A stretch of DNA of 64,000 bases from RI-153 sp963752935 (lineage in GTDB: Bacteria; Chloroflexota; Anaerolineae; Caldilineales; Caldilineaceae): contig CAVWAL010000023.1 of the NCBI GenBank assembly GCA_963752935.1, positions 853,501 through 917,500 of the forward strand, given 5' to 3'. Numbering within the stretch: the first letter of the stretch is position 1; every line of letters begins with the position of its first letter. A program made the position numbers and the translations under genes. Below are positions 32,617 through 41,149 of the stretch, piece after piece. The notes under the pieces are model-generated. The model saw only the letters and a list, made by a program, of their open reading frames with translations. It was not told the origin of the DNA and did no database searches.

Positions 32617-32699
32617 TATCTCGTTTTGCTGGATCTTGCGCCTTGGTATTCCAGCGGTGATCTGGCTAAACGTCTGGGCACTTGAGTTCGGGTTCCCGT

Positions 32700-32718
32700 A
32701 CTGAGCGGCAATCTCAGT
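32700..32718 (+). promoter_or_regulatory. Hairpin in the rpsO leader, candidate S15 autoregulatory site
   Basis: ACTGAG (32700-32705) pairs perfectly with CTCAGT (32713-32718) around a 7-nt loop, just upstream of the AAAAGGAG ribosome site. S15 represses its own mRNA in several bacteria through unrelated leader structures; that this hairpin does so is inference. Confidence 0.35.
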
Positions 32719-32745
32719 TACCAAAAAGGAGAAACAGGAGTACCA

Positions 32746-33015
32746 ATGAGTATCCGCAAAGATCAGAAAGTCCAAATTATTGAAGAGTACCGTCTCAGCG
32801 ACACAGATACTGGTTCTCCGGAAGTTCAGGTTGCGCTGTTAACCACTCGTATCAACGGGTTGATTGACCACCTGAACACCCACAGGCACGATGAAGGTTC
32901 ACGCCGAGGTCTGTTGAAGCTAGTCGGTCAGCGGCGGAGACATCTCGCCTACTTGGCCCGCAAGGATGTCAACCGATACCGCCAGTTGATTGAACGGTTG
33001 GGACTACGCAGGTAA
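32746..33015 (+). CDS. rpsO: Small-subunit ribosomal protein S15 (uS15)
   Basis: 89 residues, the normal length. Primary 16S rRNA-binding protein of the 30S platform. Seen: DTGSPEVQVALLTTRI near 22-37, HLNTHRHDEGSRRGLL near 42-57 and LVGQRRRHLAYL, all signature helices. AAAAAGGAG lies upstream of the ATG. A strong terminator follows, yet pnp comes next, as in many bacteria, so partial read-through or a separate pnp promoter is expected. Confidence 0.98.
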   Translation: MSIRKDQKVQIIEEYRLSDTDTGSPEVQVALLTTRINGLIDHLNTHRHDEGSRRGLLKLVGQRRRHLAYLARKDVNRYRQLIERLGLRR

Positions 33016-33020
33016 TGAAG

Positions 33021-33071
33021 AGAGGGGCGGTCTGTCGACGTTTGACGGCAGCGCCCCTCTTTTTCTTTTTC
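33021..33071 (+). terminator. Intrinsic terminator after rpsO
   Basis: Stem AGAGGGGCG (33021-33029) / CGCCCCTCT (33052-33060), with an inner CTGTC/GGCAG-type stem, followed by TTTTTCTTTTT. Confidence 0.9.
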
Positions 33072-33190
33072 GTTCGTCATATCCCTGCCCAGTGAAAACC
33101 CTGCCGTTAGACGGTTGAACATGATGGTGATTGTCTGAGACAGACCAATCATCGTAGCAGAAGTGAATCTGAGAAGTAGAGGTTCGGCAT

Positions 33191-33231
33191 TGGGGAATGG
33201 GGCTAAGCCCTTGGTTTTGCCCCATTCCCCA
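33191..33231. repeat. 13-bp perfect inverted repeat in the pnp leader
   Basis: TGGGGAATGGGGC (33191-33203) and GCCCCATTCCCCA (33219-33231). A competing inner hairpin GGGC-TAA-GCCC (33200-33209 region) overlaps the left arm. It lies in the 340-bp rpsO-pnp gap, which otherwise shows no gene. Confidence 0.6.
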
Positions 33232-33411
33232 GTTCCGCACCTCGCTCGATCCTTCCACTGTGTAGACATCATCATCTCACTCAACTTGTCGAGAAGTCAG
33301 TTTTTTGGGAAAGCTGTTATGCCCGCGTCCACGATCTGTGGTTAACGTGTCTATACATGCTTTCCTCTACGCAACTTGTTTTTGGAAAGGTCAGTTTTAA
33401 GAGGTTACCCT

Positions 33412-35679
33412 ATGGAAAATCAACGATTGTTCGACGGCGCCAAAGTGTACACTACCCAACTTGGCGACAAAGAAGTCAGCATTGAAACAGGCGTCCTTGC
33501 GGCGCAAGCAGGCGGCGCAGTGACCGTACGCTGCGGCGATACGGTTATTTTTGCCGCAGCCACCGGCTCGAAGGAGATACGACCGGGGATTGGTTTCTTC
33601 CCGCTTACCGTGGACTTTGAAGAAAAGCTCTATGCGGCAGGACGTATACCGGGCAGCTTCTTCCGCCGCGAAGGCCGCCCCAGCGAACAGGCGATTCTGC
33701 TCTGTCGCCTGGTCGACCGTCCACTCCGCCCACTCTTCCCCAAGGGATTTCGCAACGAAGTCCAGATCATCCTGACCTCACTGGCATCAGATGGTCAGCA
33801 CTTGATGGATCCCCTGGCGATCATTGCAGCATCGGCGGCGCTCGCCGTGAGCGACATCCCCTGGGATGGACCTGTCGGCGCGACATCCGTCGCCTATGTG
33901 GACGGCAACTTCGTCATCAACCCCACCGCGGCTGATATGGAGAAGAGCACGTTGGGCCTGCAGGTCGCCGGCACCGAGGACAACATCCTCATGGTGGAGG
34001 CGGGCGCAAACGAACTGCCCGAAGACCTGATGCTCGAGGCTTTGAAACTGGCGCACGAAGCCATGCAGCCTGTGATCAACACCATCAAGCAGATGCGCGC
34101 CGAAATCGGCAAAGAGAAGTGGTCTGACTATCAACTCTTCTTGCCCACAAAAGAGACCATCGGCGAGATCAATGATCTGGTCGGCCAAGAGATCAAAGAA
34201 ATGGTGGTTGAAGGCCCCAGCCGCGCCGACCGCAGTGAACGCACCAAAGCCATTGAGGCCAAGGTGAAAGAGCACTTCGCTCAGCGGGTGGAGAGTGGCG
34301 AGATCTCGAAGGAGATCCTGGGGGATGCCTTTGAGAGCGTCATGAAGAAGGCCATGCGCCGCCACGTCCTCGACAACGCTGTGCGCGTCGATGGCCGTAC
34401 CCCACAGGAGATCCGTCCGATTTCTGTGCAGGTGGGCAAACTCCCACGCGTTCACGGCAGCGGACTCTTTATGCGCGGCGAAACTCACGTGCTGACCATT
34501 GCCACGCTTGGGACTCCGGGCGAGGCTCAGCAATTGGATACGCTGCAACCGGGGGAACAGAAACGCTACATTCATCACTACAACTTCCCGCCCTACAGCA
34601 CAGGCGAAGCCTACCCGATGCGCGGCCCCAAACGCCGTGAGATTGGTCATGGCGCGCTGGCGGAACGGGCGCTATTGGCCGTCATTCCGGAAGACTTCCC
34701 GTACACGCTGCGATTGGTGAGCGAAGTGTTCAGTAGCAATGGCTCAACCAGTATGGCGTCGGTCTGTGGCAGTACACTGGCGCTGATGGATGCGGGTGTC
34801 CCGATTGACGCACCCGTTGCCGGCATCGCCATGGGTTTGGTCCAGGATGCAGACAGCCCCAACAGCTATCAGGTGCTGAGCGACATTCAGGGGATGGAAG
34901 ACTTCCTGGGTGACATGGATTTCAAGGTGGCCGGCACAGCCCATGGCATTACAGCCCTGCAAATGGATATGAAGATTCAGGGTTTGGACTTCAATATCCT
35001 GCGCCAGGCGCTAGAACAGGCGCGCCAGGGCCGTCTCTTCATTTTGGACAAGATGCTGGCGGTGCTCCCCGAATCGCGCAGTCAGATGAGCGAGTATGCG
35101 CCGCGCATCCTTACCATTCATATCAACCCCGAGAAAATCGGCAAGGTGATTGGACCGGGCGGCAAGACGATTCGTGCCATTCAGGATGAGTATAAAGTCA
35201 AGGTGGATGTTGAAGAGGACGGCACGATCTTCATTTCGGGTTCCGACGGCATGGGCGCCGAACAGGCCAAGCGCGAGATTGAAGCGCTGACCGAAGACGT
35301 TGAGATCGGCAAGATCTATACAGGACAGGTCGTACGCACAGAAGCATATGGCGTCTTCTTGAACCTGGTGCCGGGCATCGACGGGCTCATTCACATTAGC
35401 CAGCTTGCCGATTACCGGGTTGGTAGCGTCGAGGAGATTGCCAAGGTCGGCGATGAGCTGACCGCAATGGTCATCGACATTGATCCTTCCGGCAAGGTAC
35501 GCCTGAGCCGTCAGGCCGTTCTCGAAGGATGGACCGCCGAAGAGGCTCGCGAGCGGGACAGCGGCGGACGTCGAGGCGGTGGCGATCGCGGCGGAGATCG
35601 CGGTGGTCGTGGCGGTGACCGAGGTGGTCGCGGTGGTGATCGCGGCGGACGCGGTGGCAATGGACACCGCGATCGCTAA
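33412..35679 (+). CDS. pnp: Polyribonucleotide nucleotidyltransferase (PNPase)
   Basis: Phosphorolytic 3'-5' exoribonuclease of mRNA decay, trimeric in its family. 755 residues from the ATG at 33412, with GAGG 8 nt upstream. Domains: RNase PH 1 (about 10-140, FFRREGRPSEQ), helical linker, RNase PH 2 (about 320-550, including the catalytic DMDFKVAGT), KH from about 564 (KIGKVIGPGGKTIR), S1 from about 632 (GVFLNLVPGIDGLIHISQ). A Gly/Arg/Asp-rich tail of about 38 residues follows (from 716), made of GGDRGGR-type repeats, probably an RNA- or protein-contact tail. Classical rpsO-pnp neighbourhood. Confidence 0.97.
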   Translation: MENQRLFDGAKVYTTQLGDKEVSIETGVLAAQAGGAVTVRCGDTVIFAAATGSKEIRPGIGFFPLTVDFEEKLYAAGRIPGSFFRREGRPSEQAILLCRLVDRPLRPLFPKGFRNEVQIILTSLASDGQHLMDPLAIIAASAALAVSDIPWDGPVGATSVAYVDGNFVINPTAADMEKSTLGLQVAGTEDNILMVEAGANELPEDLMLEALKLAHEAMQPVINTIKQMRAEIGKEKWSDYQLFLPTKETIGEINDLVGQEIKEMVVEGPSRADRSERTKAIEAKVKEHFAQRVESGEISKEILGDAFESVMKKAMRRHVLDNAVRVDGRTPQEIRPISVQVGKLPRVHGSGLFMRGETHVLTIATLGTPGEAQQLDTLQPGEQKRYIHHYNFPPYSTGEAYPMRGPKRREIGHGALAERALLAVIPEDFPYTLRLVSEVFSSNGSTSMASVCGSTLALMDAGVPIDAPVAGIAMGLVQDADSPNSYQVLSDIQGMEDFLGDMDFKVAGTAHGITALQMDMKIQGLDFNILRQALEQARQGRLFILDKMLAVLPESRSQMSEYAPRILTIHINPEKIGKVIGPGGKTIRAIQDEYKVKVDVEEDGTIFISGSDGMGAEQAKREIEALTEDVEIGKIYTGQVVRTEAYGVFLNLVPGIDGLIHISQLADYRVGSVEEIAKVGDELTAMVIDIDPSGKVRLSRQAVLEGWTAEEARERDSGGRRGGGDRGGDRGGRGGDRGGRGGDRGGRGGNGHRDR

Positions 35680-35689
35680 CTGAATGCGA

Positions 35690-35708
35690 ATCGCATCTGC
35701 GATTTTTT
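35690..35708 (+). terminator. First pnp terminator
   Basis: Short stem ATCGC (35690-35694) / GCGAT (35699-35703) with 4-nt loop, followed directly by a T run. Confidence 0.6.
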
Positions 35709-35730
35709 GGATAGTTTGTCAGTAATTCGC

Positions 35731-35770
35731 AAGACGCCGGACGCCTTCAACAGCGTCCGGCGTCTTGACT
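35731..35770 (+). terminator. Second hairpin after pnp
   Basis: Perfect 14-bp stem AAGACGCCGGACGC (35731-35744) / complement (35753-35766) followed by GACTTTT. Back-up terminator or mRNA 3'-end stabiliser. Rest of 35680-35998 shows no gene. Confidence 0.7.
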
Positions 35771-35998
35771 TTTGCAATAATTGGATGTATTTGTGTAATA
35801 GTGCTTAAGTAACCCGGCTGCTAGACACCTGTTATCGGGTATGATTCGGTCCTCTTGTGTGGAACCCTTACAAGACACATCAACCCTGTCCGAGACGAAT
35901 TATCTTGCGCATCAACGGTTAGGGCCGTCAAACGGACCTGACCCTCACAGCGGGTTGCACGATGGGGGTTGCATGATGGATAGTGAGAAGGAATGTTT

Positions 35999-36637
35999 AT
36001 GCTAGACTCTGACTTCTCTGCTGAAAACCAGGTTAGTGACGGATCGAAGCCGTCTGTCAGCGAAAGAGGGACGGCCGGTATTGAACTGTCTGAATCGGTC
36101 GAGATGGGTACGGCGCCGCCGCGATCCAGGTCGGAGCTCGAACGCTTCACGACCGATTTGATTCAAATTGCCTTGCCCTCGATCATCCTGGCCGTGGTTA
36201 TCCATATCTTCCTGGCGCAAGCAACGGTGGTTTACGGTCAAAGTATGGAGCCAAGTCTGCATTCCACTGAGCGGTTGGTGATTGAAAAAGTCAGTTACTA
36301 CTTTAGCGCACCGCAACGGCATGACATTGTTGTGCTCGATCTGCCCCAAATGCCGGAATTGTTGATCAAACGGGTGATCGGCCTGCCCGGCGAAACGATA
36401 GAAATCCGCAATGGCGTCGTTTTCGTAGACGGCAAAGCCCAGGACGAAACGTATGTGTCGATCCCTGGCGATACACAGTATGGGCCACTGAACTTGCGAC
36501 CGATGACCTACTTTGTGATGGGCGATAACCGCATTAACAGCAATGACAGTCGCGCGTTTGGCCCGGTGACGCGTAGTTCGGTGGTAGGGCGTGCCTGGTT
36601 GCGTTATTGGCCGTTCAGACATTTCAGGATCTTTTAG
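35999..36637 (+). CDS. lepB: Signal peptidase I
   Basis: Membrane-anchored serine-lysine peptidase that removes signal peptides from exported proteins. 212 residues from the ATG at 35999, which has AAGGA at 7-nt spacing (an ATG 6 nt earlier is too close). A polar Ser-rich N-terminus of about 50 residues precedes one membrane helix (IALPSIILAVVIHIFLA). The nucleophile Ser82 is in GQSMEPS, the general-base Lys124 in IKRVIGLPGE, and box E is GDNRINSNDSR near 176-186. All catalytic residues are present. The window encodes several secreted proteins that would be substrates. No operon partner is clear. Confidence 0.95.
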   Translation: MLDSDFSAENQVSDGSKPSVSERGTAGIELSESVEMGTAPPRSRSELERFTTDLIQIALPSIILAVVIHIFLAQATVVYGQSMEPSLHSTERLVIEKVSYYFSAPQRHDIVVLDLPQMPELLIKRVIGLPGETIEIRNGVVFVDGKAQDETYVSIPGDTQYGPLNLRPMTYFVMGDNRINSNDSRAFGPVTRSSVVGRAWLRYWPFRHFRIF

Positions 36638-36737
36638 TTTTTGCGCCCTCTTTGAATTCAAACGCCACCTATCACGATAACACTACTATGCGCTTTGTTC
36701 ATTCTCGTTGCTTCTTTCCCCCTACAAGCAGTCCGCA

Positions 36738-38510
36738 ATGACCTCCAAACGTTGGAGTACGACCACTAAGATCATCGTTTCCAGCCTGTTGGCCGTACTG
36801 GCTATCATCCTCCTCATTGCCTTTCGGGCGATGATTCGCCCAACCATCATCGCTGTTTTGCTTACCTTCCTGCTCTACCAACCGGTCAACTGGATTCAGC
36901 AACGTACGGCTTGGAGTCGCGGGATCTCAATTATCACCGTCTACGTGTTGCTTGTGCTGTTGCTCCTTGTGGCGCCGGTGATCTTCATTCCGCGCCTGGT
37001 AGACTCGGTAGATTCACTTGTCAGTGTGCTCGATACGTTGATCGTTGACCTGCAAACGGCATCCGGCGCGCCGATCCTAAGTCTTGGTGAGTTCGAACTG
37101 AGCGTCAATATTCTCTTCCAACAATTGGGGGAGATTCTTCAGAATGTCCTATCGCCGGCAGCGGCGGGGGCATTGGGCTTTGCCCTGACCCTGACCACTA
37201 CCGTACTAACGACGCTCTATGTATTGGTCTTAGGATTTTGGTTGCTCAAAGATCTGAATAAGTTGCAGCGCCTGGTGATCCAGGCTGTGCCCCCCGATTA
37301 CAGTGAAGATCTACGACGTTTAGGGCAGGAACTGGGCCGTATTTGGAGCGCTTTTCTGCGTGGACAGCTTGTATTGGGTATTGTGATTGGTATCGTCACC
37401 TGGATCGCCATGTCGATTGTGGGGCTGCCCAATGCTGCCGGGCTTTCACTGCTGGCCGGGATCATGGAGTTTTTGCCAACCGTGGGGCCGGGTATCAGTG
37501 GAACCGTTGGCACCCTGGTGGCACTCTTCCAGGGATCAACCTGGTTGCCGGTGAACAACTTCGTCTTCGCACTGATCGTGCTGGGGCTATACGTTGTGAT
37601 CACGCAGGTGGAGAGTGTCTACCTGATCCCCCGGTTGGTTGGGCGCCGTGTTCACCTGCATCCGGCCGTGACCTTCACCGGGATCATCAGCGCGGCAGTG
37701 GTTTTCGGCGTGCTCGGCGTGCTGCTGATTACGCCAACCATCGCCAGTGTACGCGTGATCCTTACCTATATCCTGCGCAAGTTGCGCGATCAAGAGCCGT
37801 TCAAACCTACTCATGTACAAACCGAAGTGCGCATCCCCGGCCTCATCGCCGGCCATCGCATTGAAGGAATCGCCTTTGACCTCGACGGCACGCTAACCGA
37901 GTTGGATTGGCACTTCGCGGATGATATGGCGCAACGCTTTCAGCGATTTGATAGATTCTGGCCTCTTGAGCAGCGTCGTCTGTTTTTTCAACAGATGATG
38001 GCCTGGCTCGAAGGACCCATTATCCGCTGGATTGGTCTGTTGAGCTGGCTGCAACTGCATGAGGATATTCGGCGGATGATGCCGCTGCTGAATCGTCTAC
38101 GTGGGTATTCAGATGCCTCGGCGCTTATGTTGCAAACCGGTGCTCGCGACCTCTTGATCAACTTGTCGCACTCGTATCAATTGGGGCTGATTACCTCACG
38201 GACCTGTGAGGAAGTGGATCAGTTCTTACAACAGCACGATCTTTCAAGAAACCTGTTCACGGCCGTCATCACCCGCGATGATGTCCACACATTTGCGCCT
38301 GAAAGTGAAGCGATTCGCAAGACGTTGGCTCAACTGAAGATCGAACCGGATCAACTCTTGATCATCAGTGATTCGGAGATGAACCTGCGGGCTGCCCAGG
38401 CTGTTGGTGTTGTTCAAGGTGGCGTGAACACCGGATTGGGCAGTAACCGGCAGTTTAACGATGCCGACCTTGTTTTGAGCAATCCAACAGAGCTTATGCG
38501 TTGGTTGTAG
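36738..38510 (+). CDS. AI-2E-type permease fused to a HAD-family phosphatase
   Basis: 590 residues with two unrelated halves in one uninterrupted frame. Residues 1-350: AI-2E transporter-family permease with about eight hydrophobic helices, including AGIMEFLPTVGPGISG near 240-255 and the conserved LIPRLVGRRVHLHP near 295-309. Residues about 374-590: HAD hydrolase with motif I FDLDGTLTE (Asp381, Asp383), motif II LITSRT and motif IV ISDSEMN. The permease could move a solute or ions; the phosphatase domain would face the cytoplasm. Substrates unknown. The ATG at 36738 has no good ribosome site; a TTG at 36708 is an alternative. I know of no standard pairing of these domains. Confidence 0.82.
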   Translation: MTSKRWSTTTKIIVSSLLAVLAIILLIAFRAMIRPTIIAVLLTFLLYQPVNWIQQRTAWSRGISIITVYVLLVLLLLVAPVIFIPRLVDSVDSLVSVLDTLIVDLQTASGAPILSLGEFELSVNILFQQLGEILQNVLSPAAAGALGFALTLTTTVLTTLYVLVLGFWLLKDLNKLQRLVIQAVPPDYSEDLRRLGQELGRIWSAFLRGQLVLGIVIGIVTWIAMSIVGLPNAAGLSLLAGIMEFLPTVGPGISGTVGTLVALFQGSTWLPVNNFVFALIVLGLYVVITQVESVYLIPRLVGRRVHLHPAVTFTGIISAAVVFGVLGVLLITPTIASVRVILTYILRKLRDQEPFKPTHVQTEVRIPGLIAGHRIEGIAFDLDGTLTELDWHFADDMAQRFQRFDRFWPLEQRRLFFQQMMAWLEGPIIRWIGLLSWLQLHEDIRRMMPLLNRLRGYSDASALMLQTGARDLLINLSHSYQLGLITSRTCEEVDQFLQQHDLSRNLFTAVITRDDVHTFAPESEAIRKTLAQLKIEPDQLLIISDSEMNLRAAQAVGVVQGGVNTGLGSNRQFNDADLVLSNPTELMRWL

Positions 38511-38562
38511 AACTCGCCGCACAGATCCCCATTCAGCCATACTGACGCCCAACTGTCGTAGT

Positions 38563-38697
38563 ATCGTGTCACCGATCAAGTGATGGCCATTCCGTAGGGG
38601 CGCTGCTTGCTGCGCCCGGCACAGTGTGCCGGGCGCAGCAAGCAGCGCCCCTACCCATCAGATCACGCTTTCGGCGTTCCTCGCTGCCGCATCAGTA
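38563..38697. repeat. Palindromic REP-like repeat, copy 2 (most complete)
   Basis: A perfect 29-bp inverted repeat, arms 38594-38622 and 38626-38654 with a 3-nt loop, lies inside a ~135-bp unit that matches 8659-8787 including both flanks (GTGATGGC... before, ATCACGCTTTCGGCG after). The rest of the 497-bp gap (38511-39007) has no supported gene. Confidence 0.85.
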
Positions 38698-39007
38698 GTG
38701 ATTCAGATTCCGATGGCAATCAACTATTGGCCGTGTCGGTGTCTCTGATTCGGAATTGAACTTGCGGTATCCTCTGGCGCATTATGGTACTCTTCTGGGG
38801 ATGCACAGGTATACAAGGGTGGGCGCCCGGTGGGATCGTGTGTGATGGCGAGACAAAATCCTGGAGGACTACGCCTCGGATCAGACACCCGAAGCAGTTG
38901 AAGACAGAAAATGCTCACCTGAAGTTGAGCAGGTACGGATAGTTTAATAAAGATACCCCGGTCGGTTGTTAACCAGCCGTCCGTCGAGCCGATTCAGAGG
39001 AAATAAG

Positions 39008-39310
39008 ATGGTCAAAGTTCTCTTTAGCTATGATATGTTGCAAGGCCGCGAAGAAGATTGTCAACGCTACGTGATGCAAACATTAGCGCCGGGGCTGGCG
39101 CGCCTTGGGCTGCGCATCAGTGATGCATGGTACACGCTGTGGGGGGTCGAAACGCCCCAGATCCTGGGCGGTGGTTTGATGAAAGACGAAGAGGATGCTG
39201 CGCAGCTCCTTCATTCGTCCGAGTGGGAAAATCTGATGGACGGTCTCGAACCCTTTGTCGAGAACCTGAGAGTTCGCGTTGTAAACGCAGATAGTCGTTT
39301 TCAGTTCTAG
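39008..39310 (+). CDS. Conserved hypothetical protein (possible dimeric alpha-beta barrel)
   Basis: 100 residues, not assigned to a family. Starts MVKVLFSYDMLQGREEDC; the alternation of strands and helices, with EEDAAQLLHSSEWENLMDGLEPFV near the C-terminus, resembles small ferredoxin-like dimeric alpha-beta barrels of the NIPSNAP/antibiotic-monooxygenase sort, but no catalytic motif is visible. GAGG at 8-nt spacing supports the ATG at 39008 (an in-frame extension to 38966 is unlikely). It is followed after 4 bp by the caspase-like gene, so the two are translationally linked. Confidence 0.72.
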   Translation: MVKVLFSYDMLQGREEDCQRYVMQTLAPGLARLGLRISDAWYTLWGVETPQILGGGLMKDEEDAAQLLHSSEWENLMDGLEPFVENLRVRVVNADSRFQF

Positions 39311-39314
39311 CCTG

Positions 39315-40061
39315 ATGTCGAATCCGCTCTCCTTACCCCCGGTGCAGCCATCGCCCCAAGCCGCCTCAGACAAACCTCTGGCCTTGCTGGTAGTGCTAGA
39401 GAATGTTGGCCACATTGCCGGCCTTGCTTTACCTGTCTGGGCGATGAATACCATCGACTATATAACCGAAGAGTACGCCAAACTGAGGCTGCACCAACTG
39501 GGCGCTTATCGGCGCTATGATCGCGTGGAAATTTTAGAGGACGAGCAGGTCAACGGCCTCGAAATGGTCAATGCCTTGTTACGTCTCAGCCTCACGCACC
39601 GCGTCGACCAACTATTGCTGGTCCACGGTCAGGATCGGTGCCTGGTGGGGTACAAAGGTAGAACCAACGTCGACAGTACAGTGTTTGATCCGTTGCTGGC
39701 GGCCTATGCCCATAATCCCAATCTACTCGATCTACGCATGGTCTATGGGCTAAATTGTCACGGCGTGAGTCTTGCCCCGGTGTGGATGCAGTTAGGCGCG
39801 CAGGCGGTTAATGGCGCGCTCGGAGTCAATTGGCTGCCCGAACCGAGTTTGAGCATTTTCCTGCATCGTTGGCTAAACGGTGCACCCTTCAGTCGAGCAG
39901 TCGCCGATAGCAACCACTGGGCGATTGTCCTCGGCAAACGCATCTGGCGCAATGATGTGGATGGGAACGAAGATCCCCATATTGCGGGCAGCCGCCAGAT
40001 CATCTATGGGCAACGCGATCTCACCATTCGTCCGTCTTCTGCCCCTGTCTCTTCCCCATAG
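39315..40061 (+). CDS. Putative caspase-fold (clan CD-like) protein
   Basis: 248 residues, not recognised as a named family. The pattern suggests a caspase/CHAT-like fold: after a helical N-terminus, a strand QLLLVHGQD gives His104-Gly105, a later strand RMVYGLNCHG gives Cys148, and then LGAQAVNGALGVN followed by FLHRWLNGAPFSRAVADSN. This is the order H-G ... C ... GA-x-AV ... F-x(5)-L-x-G-x(4)-A seen in CHAT and C25-type peptidases. The assignment is inference; it may be an inactive relative. No signal peptide. It begins 4 bp after the 100-residue hypothetical gene. Confidence 0.6.
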   Translation: MSNPLSLPPVQPSPQAASDKPLALLVVLENVGHIAGLALPVWAMNTIDYITEEYAKLRLHQLGAYRRYDRVEILEDEQVNGLEMVNALLRLSLTHRVDQLLLVHGQDRCLVGYKGRTNVDSTVFDPLLAAYAHNPNLLDLRMVYGLNCHGVSLAPVWMQLGAQAVNGALGVNWLPEPSLSIFLHRWLNGAPFSRAVADSNHWAIVLGKRIWRNDVDGNEDPHIAGSRQIIYGQRDLTIRPSSAPVSSP

Positions 40062-40267
40062 TTCCTCTTTGATCACGGTCTGTTAGCGCGCCCTGACCGA
40101 TTTCTAACATTTCGTTAATCTAGCATAGACGCCGATCTAACGTTGCCACGATATCCTATGAGTGTAGGCTGCGGATGAAGAAAACACTTCGTGCGCGGCG
40201 GGTTTACACGATTTGATGGGTTTGGTTCATGATGTTTATGATCTAAATTGTCAAAGGAGGTAACAGT

Positions 40268-40747
40268 ATGAGTAGGATTGTACGGTGGGATCCATTCCGA
40301 GACATGCTGGCTATGCGAGGACAGATGGACCGGATCATGGATGACTGGTTGAAGGAAGTGCCCTCCGGCGAGAACGGCGAGAATGGTGGCAGTTTTGTTC
40401 GCCTGGCGCTTGATGTCAGCGAGACAGAAAACAACTTTGTGGTGAAGGCTTCGGTACCGGGCATCAACCCCGACGATCTGGAGATCAACTTCACCGACAA
40501 CACGCTGACCATTCAGGGTGAAACCAAAGAAGAACGCACAGATGAAAACGAACGATATCATGTGCGAGAGCGTCGCTTTGGGCGCTTTATGCGCAGCATG
40601 ACATTGCCGGTGGCGGTGAATTCGGAGCAGATCGACGCTCAGTACGACAACGGTGTGCTGACCCTGACCCTCCCCAAGGCCGAAGAGACTAAGCCGCGTA
40701 AGATCAACGTGCGCAATGCACAACCAGTTGTTGAGAATAAAAAGTAG
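40268..40747 (+). CDS. Small heat shock protein (Hsp20 / alpha-crystallin)
   Basis: 159-residue holdase chaperone that binds unfolding proteins and passes them to DnaK. The alpha-crystallin domain spans about 43-145: LDVSETENNFVVKASVPGI, then FGRFMRSMTLP and the closing NGVLTLTLPK, followed by an IxV-type tail (PRKINVR) used for oligomer contacts. The ribosome site AAAGGAGGTAACAGT is the strongest in the window. I see no CIRCE element upstream (40062-40267). A strong terminator follows. Confidence 0.95.
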   Translation: MSRIVRWDPFRDMLAMRGQMDRIMDDWLKEVPSGENGENGGSFVRLALDVSETENNFVVKASVPGINPDDLEINFTDNTLTIQGETKEERTDENERYHVRERRFGRFMRSMTLPVAVNSEQIDAQYDNGVLTLTLPKAEETKPRKINVRNAQPVVENKK

Positions 40748-40770
40748 CAAGTTGCACAATCAATGGCACG

Positions 40771-40806
40771 TACTCCCGGCTCTTTGCAGAGCCGGGAGTA
40801 TTTTTG
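40771..40806 (+). terminator. Intrinsic terminator after hsp20
   Basis: Perfect 12-bp stem TACTCCCGGCTC (40771-40782) / GAGCCGGGAGTA (40789-40800) followed by TTTTTG. Confidence 0.93.
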
Positions 40807-40827
40807 TTTAGCCCCGAAAAGGCGATT

Positions 40828-40860
40828 GCCCGCTGCCGGTGCAAGACACCGACAACGGGC
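40828..40860. repeat. Structured inverted repeat upstream of selD
   Basis: 14-bp arms GCCCGCTGCCGGTG (40828-40841) and CACCGACAACGGGC (40847-40860), pairing on the minus-strand transcript with two G-U. No T run. The rest of 40807-41149 shows no gene; a weak TTGATC-19-TATGAT promoter for selD may lie at 41076-41106. Confidence 0.5.
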
Positions 40861-41149
40861 GCTCTGAGGACGGTACAAGGAGATAAGAAGAGGAATAGGG
40901 GGAATTCCCACTGCGAAACCTACCCCACGAGATTCCGCATTCCCTACCTATTGATGAAATCTTAGCATCGAGTGTTGATAGGCGCATTGTGCACCTTGTA
41001 CAAACTTTCTCTAACTGACGTGGGCTATTTTGTAAAGGTGTTACCGCTCTGATTCGAATCCCGACTCTACGCAACTTGATCTGCGGATTTCTGCTCTCTG
41101 TATGATACAATCCCTCCAGGTGATTTCTCTGTGACAGAAAGGATATCCA

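Noticed and set aside
40062..40267. CIRCE or similar heat-shock operator before hsp20
   Set aside because: No TTAGCACTC/GAGTGCTAA pair or other long inverted repeat found; the same holds upstream of grpE.
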